Below the pieces are notes generated by a model. That model had not been told where the DNA came from. It did not search any database and was given only the letters and a program-made list of their open reading frames with translations. This document shows positions 33,588 through 41,345 of a stretch of DNA of 64,000 nt, piece by piece. Within the stretch, counting starts at the first letter, position 1; every line of letters starts with the position of its first letter. This DNA is from Acidimicrobiia bacterium (lineage in GTDB: Bacteria > Actinomycetota > Acidimicrobiia > Acidimicrobiales > Poriferisodalaceae), in assembly GCA_022820505.1 (NCBI GenBank), contig JAJEFK010000021.1, positions 1-64,000 on the forward strand. Reading direction: 5' to 3'. Position numbers and translations under genes: made by a program.

Positions 33588-33998
33588 TCAGGACTGCAGC
33601 GCCGAGGTGTGGACGATGGTGCTGCCCGTGACGCGGTCGGCCACCGTGCGCGACTCGTCGCTCAACGCCAGCAGCATGACGTCGATGATCATGCCGAGAC
33701 CCAGCGTGAGGACCCAGTAGATCTGTTTGAAGATCTCGCGAATCAACATCCGGAGCCAGCCGAATCGCGTCCCGTCGGGCCTCACGGCCACCATTCCGAG
33801 AAGCTGCTTGCCGGGCGTCTGCCCGCGCATCAAGGCGAACACGAACCACGCAAGGTAGGGAATGACGACGTACCAGTAGGCGTAGATGAATCCCCAGATC
33901 ACGACCTCGATGAGATGTGCGGCCACACGTCGGATCGGCCCGGCCGCTATCTCATCCAGGTATGGCTCACGCCGCGGCGGTTCGATCCCGTCGGACAT
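33588..33998 (-). CDS. RDD family membrane protein
   Basis: A 136-residue RDD-family protein with about three transmembrane helices. The RDD domain is seen as AAGPIRRVAAHLIEVVIWGF, then RGQTPGKQLLGMVAV and the C-terminal TVADRVTGSTIVH. RDD proteins are small membrane proteins, some acting as sodium/proton antiporters. It is followed by the DAO-family gene 23 bases downstream on the same strand. CAGACT 6 bases before the ATG resembles, weakly, the leaderless pattern. Confidence 0.85.
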   Translation of the reverse strand: MSDGIEPPRREPYLDEIAAGPIRRVAAHLIEVVIWGFIYAYWYVVIPYLAWFVFALMRGQTPGKQLLGMVAVRPDGTRFGWLRMLIREIFKQIYWVLTLGLGMIIDVMLLALSDESRTVADRVTGSTIVHTSALQS

Positions 33999-34085
33999 GC
34001 GGCGAGTCTGTCAGCGCGCCTGTGTCGACGCAGTGATCGCCGCTGCGTGAATGCCAAACGGGTCGCGACGCGGCAGGCTGTGCGG

Positions 34086-35003
34086 ATGGCGGACATTGAG
34101 CTGACCATCCCGTCGGCGAACCCCACCAACTTCCACCAGGCCATCTCCGACACTGCCGCGATGCCCGGCCAGGACATCTGGGCCAAGCTGTTCCTGCCCG
34201 ACGGGCCCGGGCCGTTCCCGGTCGTCATCGTGGTGCCGGGCAGCCTCGGGCTCCAGCCCCACCATCTCGCGCACGCGTCGGCCATCGTCGACGCCGGGAT
34301 CGCCGCGTGCGGCATCGACCCGTTCGGCCCCCGCAGCGTCACCTCGACCGTCGCGAACCAGGTCCAGTACTCCTTCGCCGCCAGCGCCTGGGATGTCCTT
34401 GCCACCGCCGAGGTCCTTGCGGCCCGGCCCGACATCGATGCCGCGCGCATCGGCGCGCAGGGTCACAGCCGGGGCGGCTCGGCGGTGCTGAGCGCGGCCT
34501 CGGTGCACCTCGCCGCAGCCTCGGGCGCCCCGAAGCTCGCCGGCGTGTATGCCGCCTATCCGTGGTCGGGCCACCAGTTCGTCGACCCGTCGGTCGGCAG
34601 CACCCGAGTTCGGGCGATCATCGGCGATCAGGACGACTGGTGCTCGCCGATGCAGGTCCAAGCCCACATTCACGCCATGCGGGTAGCGGGCGGCGACGCC
34701 ACGGCGCGGATCGTGCCCGACGCCCACCACAGCTTCGACCGCTCCACGCCGCTGGAGCACATACCGGATGCCGCCGTAACGCCGGGAGCGCCCACCGTCT
34801 ACATCGCCGACAACGGCGCCTTCATCCCGCCCACCTCCGACGAGCCAGACCCGTCGATGACCGATCTCGACGGCTTCCTCTGCTCGATCAATGCCGGCTA
34901 CGGCGTCCGCGGCGCCCACATCGGCGGCACCCCCGAACTAGCCCCCCTCTTCGCAGAAGACATGCTGACCTTCTGGACCGCAGTCATGTCCCCAACTCGA
35001 TAG
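34086..35003 (+). CDS. Dienelactone-hydrolase family protein
   Basis: A 305-residue alpha/beta hydrolase of the DLH family. The nucleophile elbow is GAQGHSRGG (Ser at about residue 127), the Asp is in IIGDQDDWCSP, and the His in DAHHSFDRS. The length is greater than in simple dienelactone hydrolases because of a C-terminal extension of about 70 residues. The reaction is likely hydrolysis of an ester or lactone. The ATG at 34086 is the first Met at which family similarity starts. Confidence 0.88.
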   Translation: MADIELTIPSANPTNFHQAISDTAAMPGQDIWAKLFLPDGPGPFPVVIVVPGSLGLQPHHLAHASAIVDAGIAACGIDPFGPRSVTSTVANQVQYSFAASAWDVLATAEVLAARPDIDAARIGAQGHSRGGSAVLSAASVHLAAASGAPKLAGVYAAYPWSGHQFVDPSVGSTRVRAIIGDQDDWCSPMQVQAHIHAMRVAGGDATARIVPDAHHSFDRSTPLEHIPDAAVTPGAPTVYIADNGAFIPPTSDEPDPSMTDLDGFLCSINAGYGVRGAHIGGTPELAPLFAEDMLTFWTAVMSPTR

Positions 35004-35031
35004 AGCGGGTTGTCTGCACGCGAGATGAGAC

Positions 35032-35083
35032 TTTCAAAATCAACATCAGTTGACTTAAAAGTCATACATCAGACGATTTGAAA
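35032..35083. promoter_or_regulatory. Nested dyad, candidate operator
   Basis: Two inverted repeats share the same centre (between 35057 and 35058): TTTCAAA (35032-35038) with TTTGAAA (35077-35083), and TGACTT (35051-35056) with AAGTCA (35059-35064). The stretch is strongly AT-rich in a GC-rich region and lies just upstream of the DUF4143 ATPase promoter. Confidence 0.5.
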
Positions 35084-35087
35084 TTGC

Positions 35088-35093
35088 TACACT
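35088..35093 (+). promoter_or_regulatory. TACACT -10 hexamer, leaderless start
   Basis: TACACT is followed by 7 bases and the ATG at 35101, which decides among ATG 35095, GTG 35098 and ATG 35101. Confidence 0.5.
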
Positions 35094-35100
35094 GATGGTG

Positions 35101-36384
35101 ATGGACGTCGACCATCCGCTGCTGAAGGCGATTCGCGCAAGCTATCGACCACGAGTGGCCGACAGTCAGCTTCGCCGAGCACTGCAATCAGCTCCCGCGG
35201 TGCTCATCGAGGGCCCTCGGGCTTGCGGCAAGACCTGGACAGGTGGCCACGCGGCTCGCAGCGCGGTGATGCTCGATGCTCAGGAGGCTGCCGCACTGAC
35301 CAGCGCAATGGCTCGACAGATGCTTCTGGAAGGGCTCAAGCCGAAGCTGCTCGACGAATATCACTTGGCGCCGGACCTATGGAATCCGATCCGACGCGCT
35401 GCTGACGAGCTTGCACAGCCGGGCCAGTTCATTCTCACCGGCTCAGCGGTGCCGCCGGACAGCGCCACCCGGCACACGGGCGCTGGTCGAGTTCGACGCG
35501 TGCGCATGCGTCCCATGTCTCTTGCGGAGTCGGGCGAATCAACCGCACAAGTGTCGCTCGGTGCGTTGTTCGATTCCGGCGAAGTGGCCGTCGCAGCGCC
35601 CGCTTCCGAACCGGACATCTTCGACTTGGCCTGCCGCGGCGGTTGGCCCGCATTGGTCCACCTCAGCGGAACCGAAGCCCAGCCGGCGTTGCGCGACTAT
35701 CTCGATGACCTCTGCCGCGCCGACATCGACCACGTCGATGCCGTCCGCCGCGACCCGACCGGTGTAGCAAGACTCTTGGAGTCGCTGAGCCGCAACATCG
35801 CCACCAGCTCTTCGTTTCGAGTGCTGGCGGACGACATGGCGCAGGTACGACCGGCCGATTCACGTACTGTCGCGGCCTACCTCAGTGCATTGGAGCGGCT
35901 CTTCATCGTGGAGAACCTGACGCCGTGGCCGGTGGACTTGCGGTCCCGCGCCCACCTCGTGAGCACGCCGAAGCGTTACCTGGTCGACCCGTCGCTCGCC
36001 GTGGCGGCGCTGCGGTCAAGCCGACCTCGCCTGCTGGCAGACCCGCGAGGGTTCGGGAATCTCTTCGAAGCGCTCGTGATGCGGGATCTGCGGGTGTACG
36101 CCGATGCGAGCGATGCCCGGCTCTTCTACTACCGGGACAACACCGGCTTGGAGGTAGACGCCATCATCGAGCGATCCGACGGGCGGTGGATCGCCGCAGA
36201 AATCAAGCTGGGCGGCGGTGATGGGCCTGACAAAGCCGCTGCTGCGCTGCTTCGACTGCAAGGCAAAGTCGACCTCGACAAGACCGGTGAGCCGGCGAGG
36301 CTCTTGGTGATCACCGCCGGCGGCTATGCCTACGAGCGGTCAGACGGTGTGACTGTCGCCCCCATCACCACGCTCGGCCCGTAG
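35101..36384 (+). CDS. DUF4143 AAA ATPase
   Basis: A 427-residue protein with an N-terminal AAA_14-type ATPase and a C-terminal DUF4143 domain. The Walker A is GPRACGKT (38-45) and the Walker B LLDEYHLAP (Asp85, Glu86). The C-terminal part carries a PD-(D/E)xK-like set (GLEVDAII with Asp353; AAEIKLG with Glu367 and Lys369). These proteins are common in mobile and defence regions; their function is not established. The start at 35101 follows TACACT by 7 bases. It opens the accessory island. Confidence 0.88.
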   Translation: MDVDHPLLKAIRASYRPRVADSQLRRALQSAPAVLIEGPRACGKTWTGGHAARSAVMLDAQEAAALTSAMARQMLLEGLKPKLLDEYHLAPDLWNPIRRAADELAQPGQFILTGSAVPPDSATRHTGAGRVRRVRMRPMSLAESGESTAQVSLGALFDSGEVAVAAPASEPDIFDLACRGGWPALVHLSGTEAQPALRDYLDDLCRADIDHVDAVRRDPTGVARLLESLSRNIATSSSFRVLADDMAQVRPADSRTVAAYLSALERLFIVENLTPWPVDLRSRAHLVSTPKRYLVDPSLAVAALRSSRPRLLADPRGFGNLFEALVMRDLRVYADASDARLFYYRDNTGLEVDAIIERSDGRWIAAEIKLGGGDGPDKAAAALLRLQGKVDLDKTGEPARLLVITAGGYAYERSDGVTVAPITTLGP

Positions 36385-36424
36385 CGGTTGACCGCGCTGT
36401 TCGCCTCGCTGCCCCAGGCCGGCG

Positions 36425-37435
36425 TTACCAGGTGCTCGCCAGCTCCCGCAGGCTGGCCAGGCCGAATTGGCGGTCGTGGCACCACCACCAGGCGTAGCTG
36501 CACACAGCGCCGTTGGTGAGGTCGTACGAGTCGGTGATCTGGCGCAGATGGTGGATCGACAGGTAGGCCTCGGCATGGGCGTAGCCGACGACCGATGGAT
36601 CCCAGCGCTTGGTATCGGTGCTGGCCCACTCGTAAGCGTGGGCGAAGGTGGCAGTAGCAACACGCACGGCGGCCGGCACCACCTCGGCCGACCAGTCGCG
36701 CACGGCTGCCTGCACCTGGTCGGTCTCGGCCGTCGACGGATCCGGCACGTCGGGATCATTACGCGCCGACAGGTAGCTGTGGAGCATGGCAGCGTGCTCC
36801 TGATGGCTGACCAGCGTTCCCGCAACTGCGGCGTCTAGGTCGCACCGTTCACGGTCGAGCGTCGGCGGAGCCGCGGGCGGCGGCCACACCACCGGGCCGG
36901 GAGCGACATGGGTGAGGCACAACCCGAGCGAGCTGGAAGCGCTCACCTCGTTCGCCAGATCCATGACCGCCTGGAGGGCCTCGTGCATGCCTGCGGGCCA
37001 TCGCACATCAGGGTCGCTGAACGACCGCAGCGAAACGCTGTGGTCATAGAGGACAGGGTCAGCCTCGGCAGTGGCGTGCGGGCTGCTCGCCAGTCCGTCC
37101 AAAGTCGCGTCCCAGCTGCGCGGATATGCCCGGCGGCACATCTCGTTCGCGTCGTACGGCGAGACAGCCCGGGTCGCGATGTCGCCCAGCAACGCCGCGG
37201 CCATGGCGACCTGGAGCCCGTCGTCGGGCGGGTCGCTGCCAGGTCCGGGAATTCCGGGGAGCCCATCGGCGGCAGTGGCCATCTCGTCGCATGCGCGTAC
37301 AACGAACTCGGACCATCCGATGGACTCGGTCGTTGGCAGGGCCGCGCGCCACGCCTCGTGGGCGCCGTGCACCAGCCAAGCCGGCCGCTCGGCGGAGTCG
37401 TAGTCGGGAAGGATGCGTGTGGTGTGTTGTGTCAT
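36425..37435 (-). CDS. Hypothetical protein, 336 residues
   Basis: I do not recognise the family. The protein is soluble, rich in Ala, Trp, His and acidic residues, and appears mostly helical: long helical runs alternate with Pro-rich turns (VVWPPPAAPP). A His/Trp-rich end includes SYAWWWCHDRQFG and EAYLSIHHLRQ. The ATG at 37435 is favoured over the frame start at 37444 because TACGTT lies 7 bases upstream. It converges with the DUF4143 gene and is divergent from relBE. The location suggests an accessory rather than core gene. Confidence 0.7.
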   Translation of the reverse strand: MTQHTTRILPDYDSAERPAWLVHGAHEAWRAALPTTESIGWSEFVVRACDEMATAADGLPGIPGPGSDPPDDGLQVAMAAALLGDIATRAVSPYDANEMCRRAYPRSWDATLDGLASSPHATAEADPVLYDHSVSLRSFSDPDVRWPAGMHEALQAVMDLANEVSASSSLGLCLTHVAPGPVVWPPPAAPPTLDRERCDLDAAVAGTLVSHQEHAAMLHSYLSARNDPDVPDPSTAETDQVQAAVRDWSAEVVPAAVRVATATFAHAYEWASTDTKRWDPSVVGYAHAEAYLSIHHLRQITDSYDLTNGAVCSYAWWWCHDRQFGLASLRELASTW

Positions 37436-37442
37436 GGCCCGC

Positions 37443-37448
37443 AACGTA
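37443..37448 (-). promoter_or_regulatory. TACGTT -10 hexamer, leaderless start
   Basis: TACGTT on the minus strand ends 7 bases before the ATG at 37435. Confidence 0.45.
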
Positions 37449-37483
37449 GGCAGGGGCTGTCACAAGTCCGATTGGGGCCGGGT

Positions 37484-37507
37484 ACCACAGCGTGGCACAA
37501 TTGTGGT
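37484..37507 (+). promoter_or_regulatory. relBE promoter/operator dyads
   Basis: ACCACA (37484-37489) pairs with TGTGGT (37502-37507), and inside lies the perfect palindrome CACAATTGTG (37496-37505). CACAAT also ends 7 bases before the relB ATG, so it may double as the -10 element, allowing repression by RelB-RelE binding. Confidence 0.5.
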
Positions 37508-37508
37508 C

Positions 37509-37778
37509 ATGACAACGGAATCACTGCGCACCGTGAAGGACCGCTTCTCGGAATTCGTTGAACGGGTTCACAGCACTCACGAGAGGATCTTCATCACTCG
37601 CAACGGCATGTCTGCTGCGGTACTCATGAGTCCCGACGATCTCGAGTCCATTGAGGAAACGCTGGCGATCCTGTCCGACCCCGATGTGATGCGAGAGATC
37701 GCTCAGGCGGAACGCGAAATCGCCGAAGGCGACGTCGTGCGCGGCGTGGAGGCTGTCAGGGCGCTTCGGGCGCAGTGA
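37509..37778 (+). CDS. relB: RelB/Phd-YefM-type antitoxin
   Basis: An 89-residue antitoxin. The N-terminal Phd/YefM DNA-binding fold reads SLRTVKDRFSEFVERVHSTH then RIFITRNGMSAAVLMSPDDL, and the C-terminal helix binds the toxin. Its pattern is that of mycobacterial RelB proteins. It neutralises RelE and should repress its promoter through the dyads just upstream. The longer frame from 37413 is not used. The stop overlaps the relE GTG by 4 bases. Confidence 0.9.
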   Translation: MTTESLRTVKDRFSEFVERVHSTHERIFITRNGMSAAVLMSPDDLESIEETLAILSDPDVMREIAQAEREIAEGDVVRGVEAVRALRAQ

Positions 37779-38059
37779 ATGCAACGCTGTACGACATCGT
37801 TTTCGCGCGTTCCGCTGCTGCTGCGATCGCTGAACAGCTTCCGGAGTCGGTCGCTTCAGCCGTCCTCGAGCTGATTGCAGGCGACTTGGCGGAAGCGCCG
37901 CGTCGAGTCGGAACACCATTGGGTGATGAACTCGAAGGCCGATGGGCAGCGCGCCGCGGCACGTACCGGATCGACTTCCGCATCGACGACGTGCGCCAGG
38001 AAGTCTTCATACTCCGGGTGGCGCACCGTCGAGATGCCTACAGGCGCCTCGACAGCTAG
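37775..38059 (+). CDS. relE: RelE/ParE family mRNA interferase toxin
   Basis: A 94-residue RelE-fold toxin, which cleaves mRNA in the ribosomal A site. The conserved basic and aromatic positions are visible: WAARRGTYRIDFRIDD, VFILRVAHRRDAYRR. The GTG start overlaps the antitoxin stop (GTGA), so translation is coupled. The pair looks intact. Confidence 0.9.
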   Translation: MNATLYDIVFARSAAAAIAEQLPESVASAVLELIAGDLAEAPRRVGTPLGDELEGRWAARRGTYRIDFRIDDVRQEVFILRVAHRRDAYRRLDS

Positions 38060-38152
38060 CGGCAAGTTCCCCGAGGCGTCGTTGCCTCGGGCGACCGAAA
38101 CAACTCGGTCGGGGCACACCTGCGCGCGACGGCGTGCCCGCCAGCTCGCGAC

Positions 38153-38407
38153 TCACGGCCGTGGCAAATCGTCCGTCGTCTCGGACCTGAGATCTGCCAG
38201 GTCTTCAGACAGACCGGGGTCTGCTTGATGTGCCAGGACGTCGCGGATGAAGCGTTCGCTGCTCATCCACTGAGGTCGTTCTTCGATGGGACGCAGCTCG
38301 GCAACCGGTCTGCCGTGCACCGTGATGCAGATCGACTCGCCGGCCGCCACTCGATCCAACAGGGCCCGCGTCTGGTTGCGCAGATCTCGAGAAGCCACTT
38401 CCTCCAT
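38153..38407 (-). CDS. Orphan Phd-type antitoxin
   Basis: An 84-residue Phd/YefM-family protein: MEEVASRDLRNQTRALLDRV, AAGESICITVHGRPVAELRP is the DNA-binding fold, and a C-terminal acidic helix (LSEDLADLRSE) is typical for toxin binding. No toxin gene follows in the 90 bases before the relE stop, so it is orphaned. The ATG at 38407 has GACATT 6 bases upstream; ATGs at 38425 and 38434 are alternatives. CGACA-AA-TGTCG and ATGTC...GACAT dyads at 38414-38440 could be its operator. Confidence 0.8.
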   Translation of the reverse strand: MEEVASRDLRNQTRALLDRVAAGESICITVHGRPVAELRPIEERPQWMSSERFIRDVLAHQADPGLSEDLADLRSETTDDLPRP

Positions 38408-38565
38408 CGTGGAAATGTCCCACATATGCGACATTTGTCGCGAACCTCGCCGAATCGGATGAGTGCCGTCTGGCGTCCCGAGTGCTGTCCTCGATTCAGC
38501 CATCCCCGCGACCGTAGAAGCGATCTCCCGCTCGGGCGCAATCGTTTTCTCGGCCCCTCCGGCTG

Positions 38566-38793
38566 CTACAGCCCGCAGCGTCCGGCCAGCGCCGAGACCT
38601 CGTCAGGGCTGAGTGGGCCTGCTTCGGCCTCCCACGCTTCGAAGAAGTCGCTGAGTGCCTGCTTGCGGTCGTGATCGGCTGCGAGTCGCCGTAGCGCCTC
38701 GCCCACGGTGGCCTCCCGACCGCCGAACTCGGGCGCGATTCGCTCAAGCAGCAGCCGGGTCTCCTTGTCAATCCGCACCCTTGCCCTCATCAT
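38566..38793 (-). CDS. Orphan ribbon-helix-helix antitoxin-like protein
   Basis: A 75-residue protein with a ribbon-helix-helix N-terminus (MRARVRIDKETRLLLERIAP, VGEALRRLAADHD) and a toxin-binding-like tail (FFEAWEAEAGPLSPDEVSAL). This is the layout of VapB or MazE-type antitoxins. No toxin reading frame lies downstream; the next gene is the orphan Phd gene 158 bases away. TACAGT is 7 bases before the ATG at 38793, so expression is likely leaderless. Confidence 0.8.
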   Translation of the reverse strand: MMRARVRIDKETRLLLERIAPEFGGREATVGEALRRLAADHDRKQALSDFFEAWEAEAGPLSPDEVSALAGRCGL

Positions 38794-38800
38794 GCCGCCG

Positions 38801-38806
38801 ACTGTA
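38801..38806 (-). promoter_or_regulatory. TACAGT -10 hexamer, leaderless start
   Basis: TACAGT on the minus strand ends 7 bases before the ATG at 38793. Confidence 0.5.
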
Positions 38807-38955
38807 TTGGGCGCCTGTCTGGCAGCCGCCTGAATTTCACGGCCTGAACGTTGGGTGCATTCACCGGCACGGCCGTTGGGCCATCTGTTACATGGTTCAA
38901 TACATTTCGTAGGAATGCGTAACTATCACGTCTTGATCACTCACCGGGGATCGTT

Positions 38956-40074
38956 GTGAGCGAACTCGGTGAAGCGCTTGCGCGGGCTCGTGCACATGGC
39001 CGCTACTCGCAGAAGGATGTCGGCGCAGCGCTGGGTGTCAGCAGGGTGATGGTGTCGTACTGGGAATCCGGCGAGCGCACACCGAACGACCGGCAGCTGA
39101 GTGCCCTCGCCCGGCTGTACAGCGTCGAGCCGGCGGCGCTCATCGCTGGCAGCTACGTGGAGCCAGTGGATGACGATCTCGCCAACACGCTCCTCCAGCA
39201 TTGGAATGGTGCCGAGGGCGATGTCGTACTGGGAGTCCGTGAGTTCGTTCGCTTCCTTGACCGCTTCGCCGAGCTGGTGCAGATTCTCGACCAGCCCGTC
39301 CGAAGCCTCCGCCAGAGCCCATTCGCGGGCCGGCAGGGAAACTCACAGAGCGACGACACCCGCCGCAAGGCAGCGGAGGTGCGTGCCCATCTCGGACTTG
39401 GACTGGCGCCGGTCGTTGACCTTGAACCGGTGTGCGAGATGCTGGGCGTCGTCGCCTACGGCGCGTCTCTTGGGCCAGACCCGCGCACAGCTCCGTCGGG
39501 TGCGTTTCTGAGGCATCCCGCTGCGGGGTTGTCGATATTGACCAATCTCGACATGACACGCGATGAGCGACGCTTCGCCGTCGCGCATGGGTTAGCTCAT
39601 GCCCTATTCCACAGCGACGAGACCAATCAGGTGCTCTGCTGGGGCGGCGGCAGGCGCGAGAGCTTCGCCGACGCATTCGCAGGCGAATTCCTCATGCCGA
39701 GCGATGGCGTCCGTCGTTTTGCTGAGGCCATCGGTCTCCCACGACGAATGGACGACCCACTCGATATTGCCCAGGTCCAGCACTACTACGGCGTGTCATG
39801 GTCCATAGCGCTGGAACGGCTCCGTCGGATGAACGCAATCACGCGAGGCGCCCACGACAAACTCCGGGAGGGGGAGCACCCGGCCGCGCTCGAGGCCGAC
39901 GAGTTGGTGACCGAGCCGTTGCGACGGTTCCCGAGCTCGTTTCTGCGCATGCTGCGCCGCGCGGTGCGGACAGGAGCCATATCGCCGCCGACCGCCGCGT
40001 CGTTCGCTGGTGTGGCGATTCCCGACATCGTCCAAGTCCTCGGCCAGCATGTGAGCAACGACGAACACGGGTGA
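38956..40074 (+). CDS. XRE regulator with ImmA/IrrE-like domain, catalytic Glu lost
   Basis: A 372-residue protein. Residues 1-62 form an XRE helix-turn-helix (YSQKDVGAALGVSRVMVSYW), residues about 70-130 are a linker, and 140-290 an ImmA/IrrE-type metallopeptidase domain. The zinc motif is HGLAH (211-215) rather than HExxH, so the catalytic Glu is Gly212, while the third ligand Glu235 (ESFADAFAGEFLMP) is kept. It probably binds zinc and DNA but cannot cut by the usual mechanism. The AT-rich upstream stretch 38881-38925 holds dyads GTTAC...GTAAC and CATT...AATG that may bind it. The GTG stop/start overlap at 40071 links it to two small frames. Confidence 0.88.
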   Translation: MSELGEALARARAHGRYSQKDVGAALGVSRVMVSYWESGERTPNDRQLSALARLYSVEPAALIAGSYVEPVDDDLANTLLQHWNGAEGDVVLGVREFVRFLDRFAELVQILDQPVRSLRQSPFAGRQGNSQSDDTRRKAAEVRAHLGLGLAPVVDLEPVCEMLGVVAYGASLGPDPRTAPSGAFLRHPAAGLSILTNLDMTRDERRFAVAHGLAHALFHSDETNQVLCWGGGRRESFADAFAGEFLMPSDGVRRFAEAIGLPRRMDDPLDIAQVQHYYGVSWSIALERLRRMNAITRGAHDKLREGEHPAALEADELVTEPLRRFPSSFLRMLRRAVRTGAISPPTAASFAGVAIPDIVQVLGQHVSNDEHG

Positions 40075-40253
40075 ACCGAGCATCTGACGACGGCCCGAGT
40101 TCGCCGTCGGGCCGTCGCCCGACATCCTCGGTGGTCGCGACGAAGTGCACACACGCGACACTCGACGCCCAAGCCCACACGGAGATTCGACACGTCCACG
40201 GGGATGACGCGCGCGATGCTGGGATGCAGTCCGAAAGGAAGATTGATGACTGA
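40071..40253 (+). CDS. Possible small protein coupled to the XRE/ImmA-like gene
   Basis: A 60-residue frame that starts with a GTG overlapping the preceding stop by 4 bases and ends overlapping the next small frame by 8 bases (ATGACTGA). The composition is hydrophilic (VNRASDDGPSSPSGRR), and I recognise no family. The tight overlaps are the main evidence. XRE/ImmA genes are often paired with a small toxin or target, but the sequence does not show one. It may equally be a decayed gene. Confidence 0.35.
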   Translation: MNRASDDGPSSPSGRRPTSSVVATKCTHATLDAQAHTEIRHVHGDDARDAGMQSERKIDD

Positions 40254-40440
40254 CCGCACCAAGTCCCGTGAACTTCGAGAAGCGGCTGCCCGCCGCCGCC
40301 AGGCATTTGGGGGAGGTGCAGGCCGCAGGCCGCGTTGGCCGGGCTCGGGCGATGTACGCGGCCTACCTGCGCCGAACGCCAAGGCGCCGCCGCCACCGCC
40401 GCGGCCAGAGCTGGAGGCACTCGACTCGACAAGCGAGTAG
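40246..40440 (+). CDS. Possible small basic protein
   Basis: A 64-residue frame with a convincing ribosome site (AAAGGAAG, spacing about 5) before the ATG at 40246. MTDRTKSRELREAAARRRQ is basic and helical, followed by a Pro/Ala-rich tail. It may be the second small gene of the XRE operon, or a remnant. No family is recognised. Confidence 0.4.
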   Translation: MTDRTKSRELREAAARRRQAFGGGAGRRPRWPGSGDVRGLPAPNAKAPPPPPRPELEALDSTSE

Positions 40441-40500
40441 GCCGCGTACGTCCGGCTGTCGCGTTTGTCACTGGCGTCGCCTAACCTGAGCCCATATCCC

Positions 40501-40555
40501 CCCAGCCGCTTCGGTGGCTGGGTGCAGGGCCCGCTTCGGCGGGCCCTTGCGTTTT
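40501..40555 (+). terminator. Tandem UUCG hairpins, Rho-independent terminator
   Basis: Two hairpins with TTCG tetraloops stand in series: 9 pairs at 40501-40522 and 8 pairs, GGGCCCGC-TTCG-GCGGGCCC, at 40527-40546, followed by TTGCGTTTT. They end the plus-strand XRE operon and face the convergent NYN gene. Confidence 0.8.
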
Positions 40556-41214
40556 CACCAGGCAGATGGCTTGCGAAACGCACCCTCGCTGTCGTTCAGC
40601 ATTGGTGGCAGCTGGCACTGTGCGAGGACGTTCTGGCGGACTTGCTTGAAGAACGTGCCTCGAAGTTTGCGCGAGCGATTCTTCGCGGGATGCGGGTTGA
40701 TGATCCCGACCCGGATTCCTGCATCTGTGCGGGCGATGTGGACGGCCTCGGCGAGATCTGAGTCATTGCTGACCACCACTGCGGTACCACAGCTGTTCGT
40801 GAACGCATCGCGCAGCAGGTACGTGGCCAGGTTGACGTCCGAACCCTTTTCCTCGGTTCGGACAACCTCGGCCGATCGCGGTCCCGACGGCCGTGGGCTT
40901 GCCAAAGGAAGCCTGACGGTACGTGTCACGAAGTGGCCATAGTGGACTTCGATGAGCGGCAGCGTGGCGAGCGCTCGCAGGTAGGTCTCCTGACGGTTGG
41001 GCTGTTGAGGATCGCTGGGTCGAGCGCTCACCCGTGCCGTGAAGTAACGAATCTTGATGATCGTGTCCCGGGGCAGCAAGCGTCGACAAAGTGCTTCCAA
41101 GTCGAGCCATTTGTATGGAGTTCCCTTGACAGCCCCGTAGTAGAAGTTGAACCCGTCGATGTAGACGATGGTCGCCTGTGATGGGTCGATTCCTACTGGC
41201 GGGCCGACAGACAT
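40555..41214 (-). CDS. NYN-domain (PIN-like nuclease) protein
   Basis: A 219-residue NYN (DUF88/LabA-like) protein. Acidic residues of the PIN-like active site are visible: Asp20 (VYIDGFNFYYG), EKGSDVNLATYLL and VVSNDSDLAEAV. NYN proteins are probable RNases, and several are found in defence islands. The ATG at 41214 is used; the frame upstream to 41445 overlaps the divergent hsdM. TACATT lies 9 bases before the ATG. It is divergent from the hsd operon, so it may share its regulation. Confidence 0.88.
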   Translation of the reverse strand: MSVGPPVGIDPSQATIVYIDGFNFYYGAVKGTPYKWLDLEALCRRLLPRDTIIKIRYFTARVSARPSDPQQPNRQETYLRALATLPLIEVHYGHFVTRTVRLPLASPRPSGPRSAEVVRTEEKGSDVNLATYLLRDAFTNSCGTAVVVSNDSDLAEAVHIARTDAGIRVGIINPHPAKNRSRKLRGTFFKQVRQNVLAQCQLPPMLNDSEGAFRKPSAW

Positions 41215-41345
41215 GCGAGCCGCAATGTAGACGGGAGCCCGGCGCGACCCTCCCGAGTTCTGTTCGGCCTGAAGCTGATCCGAGATGTGCGCTGTCGCAA
41301 CGCGACCTCGCAGCGGCGGCAAGAATGTGGCGGTTCGTCGGAGGG

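Noticed and set aside
37856..38119. An 87-codon minus-strand frame antisense to relE, possible antitoxin
   Set aside because: RelE on the plus strand has the family residues and a coupled antitoxin; the antisense product shows no DNA-binding or known fold.
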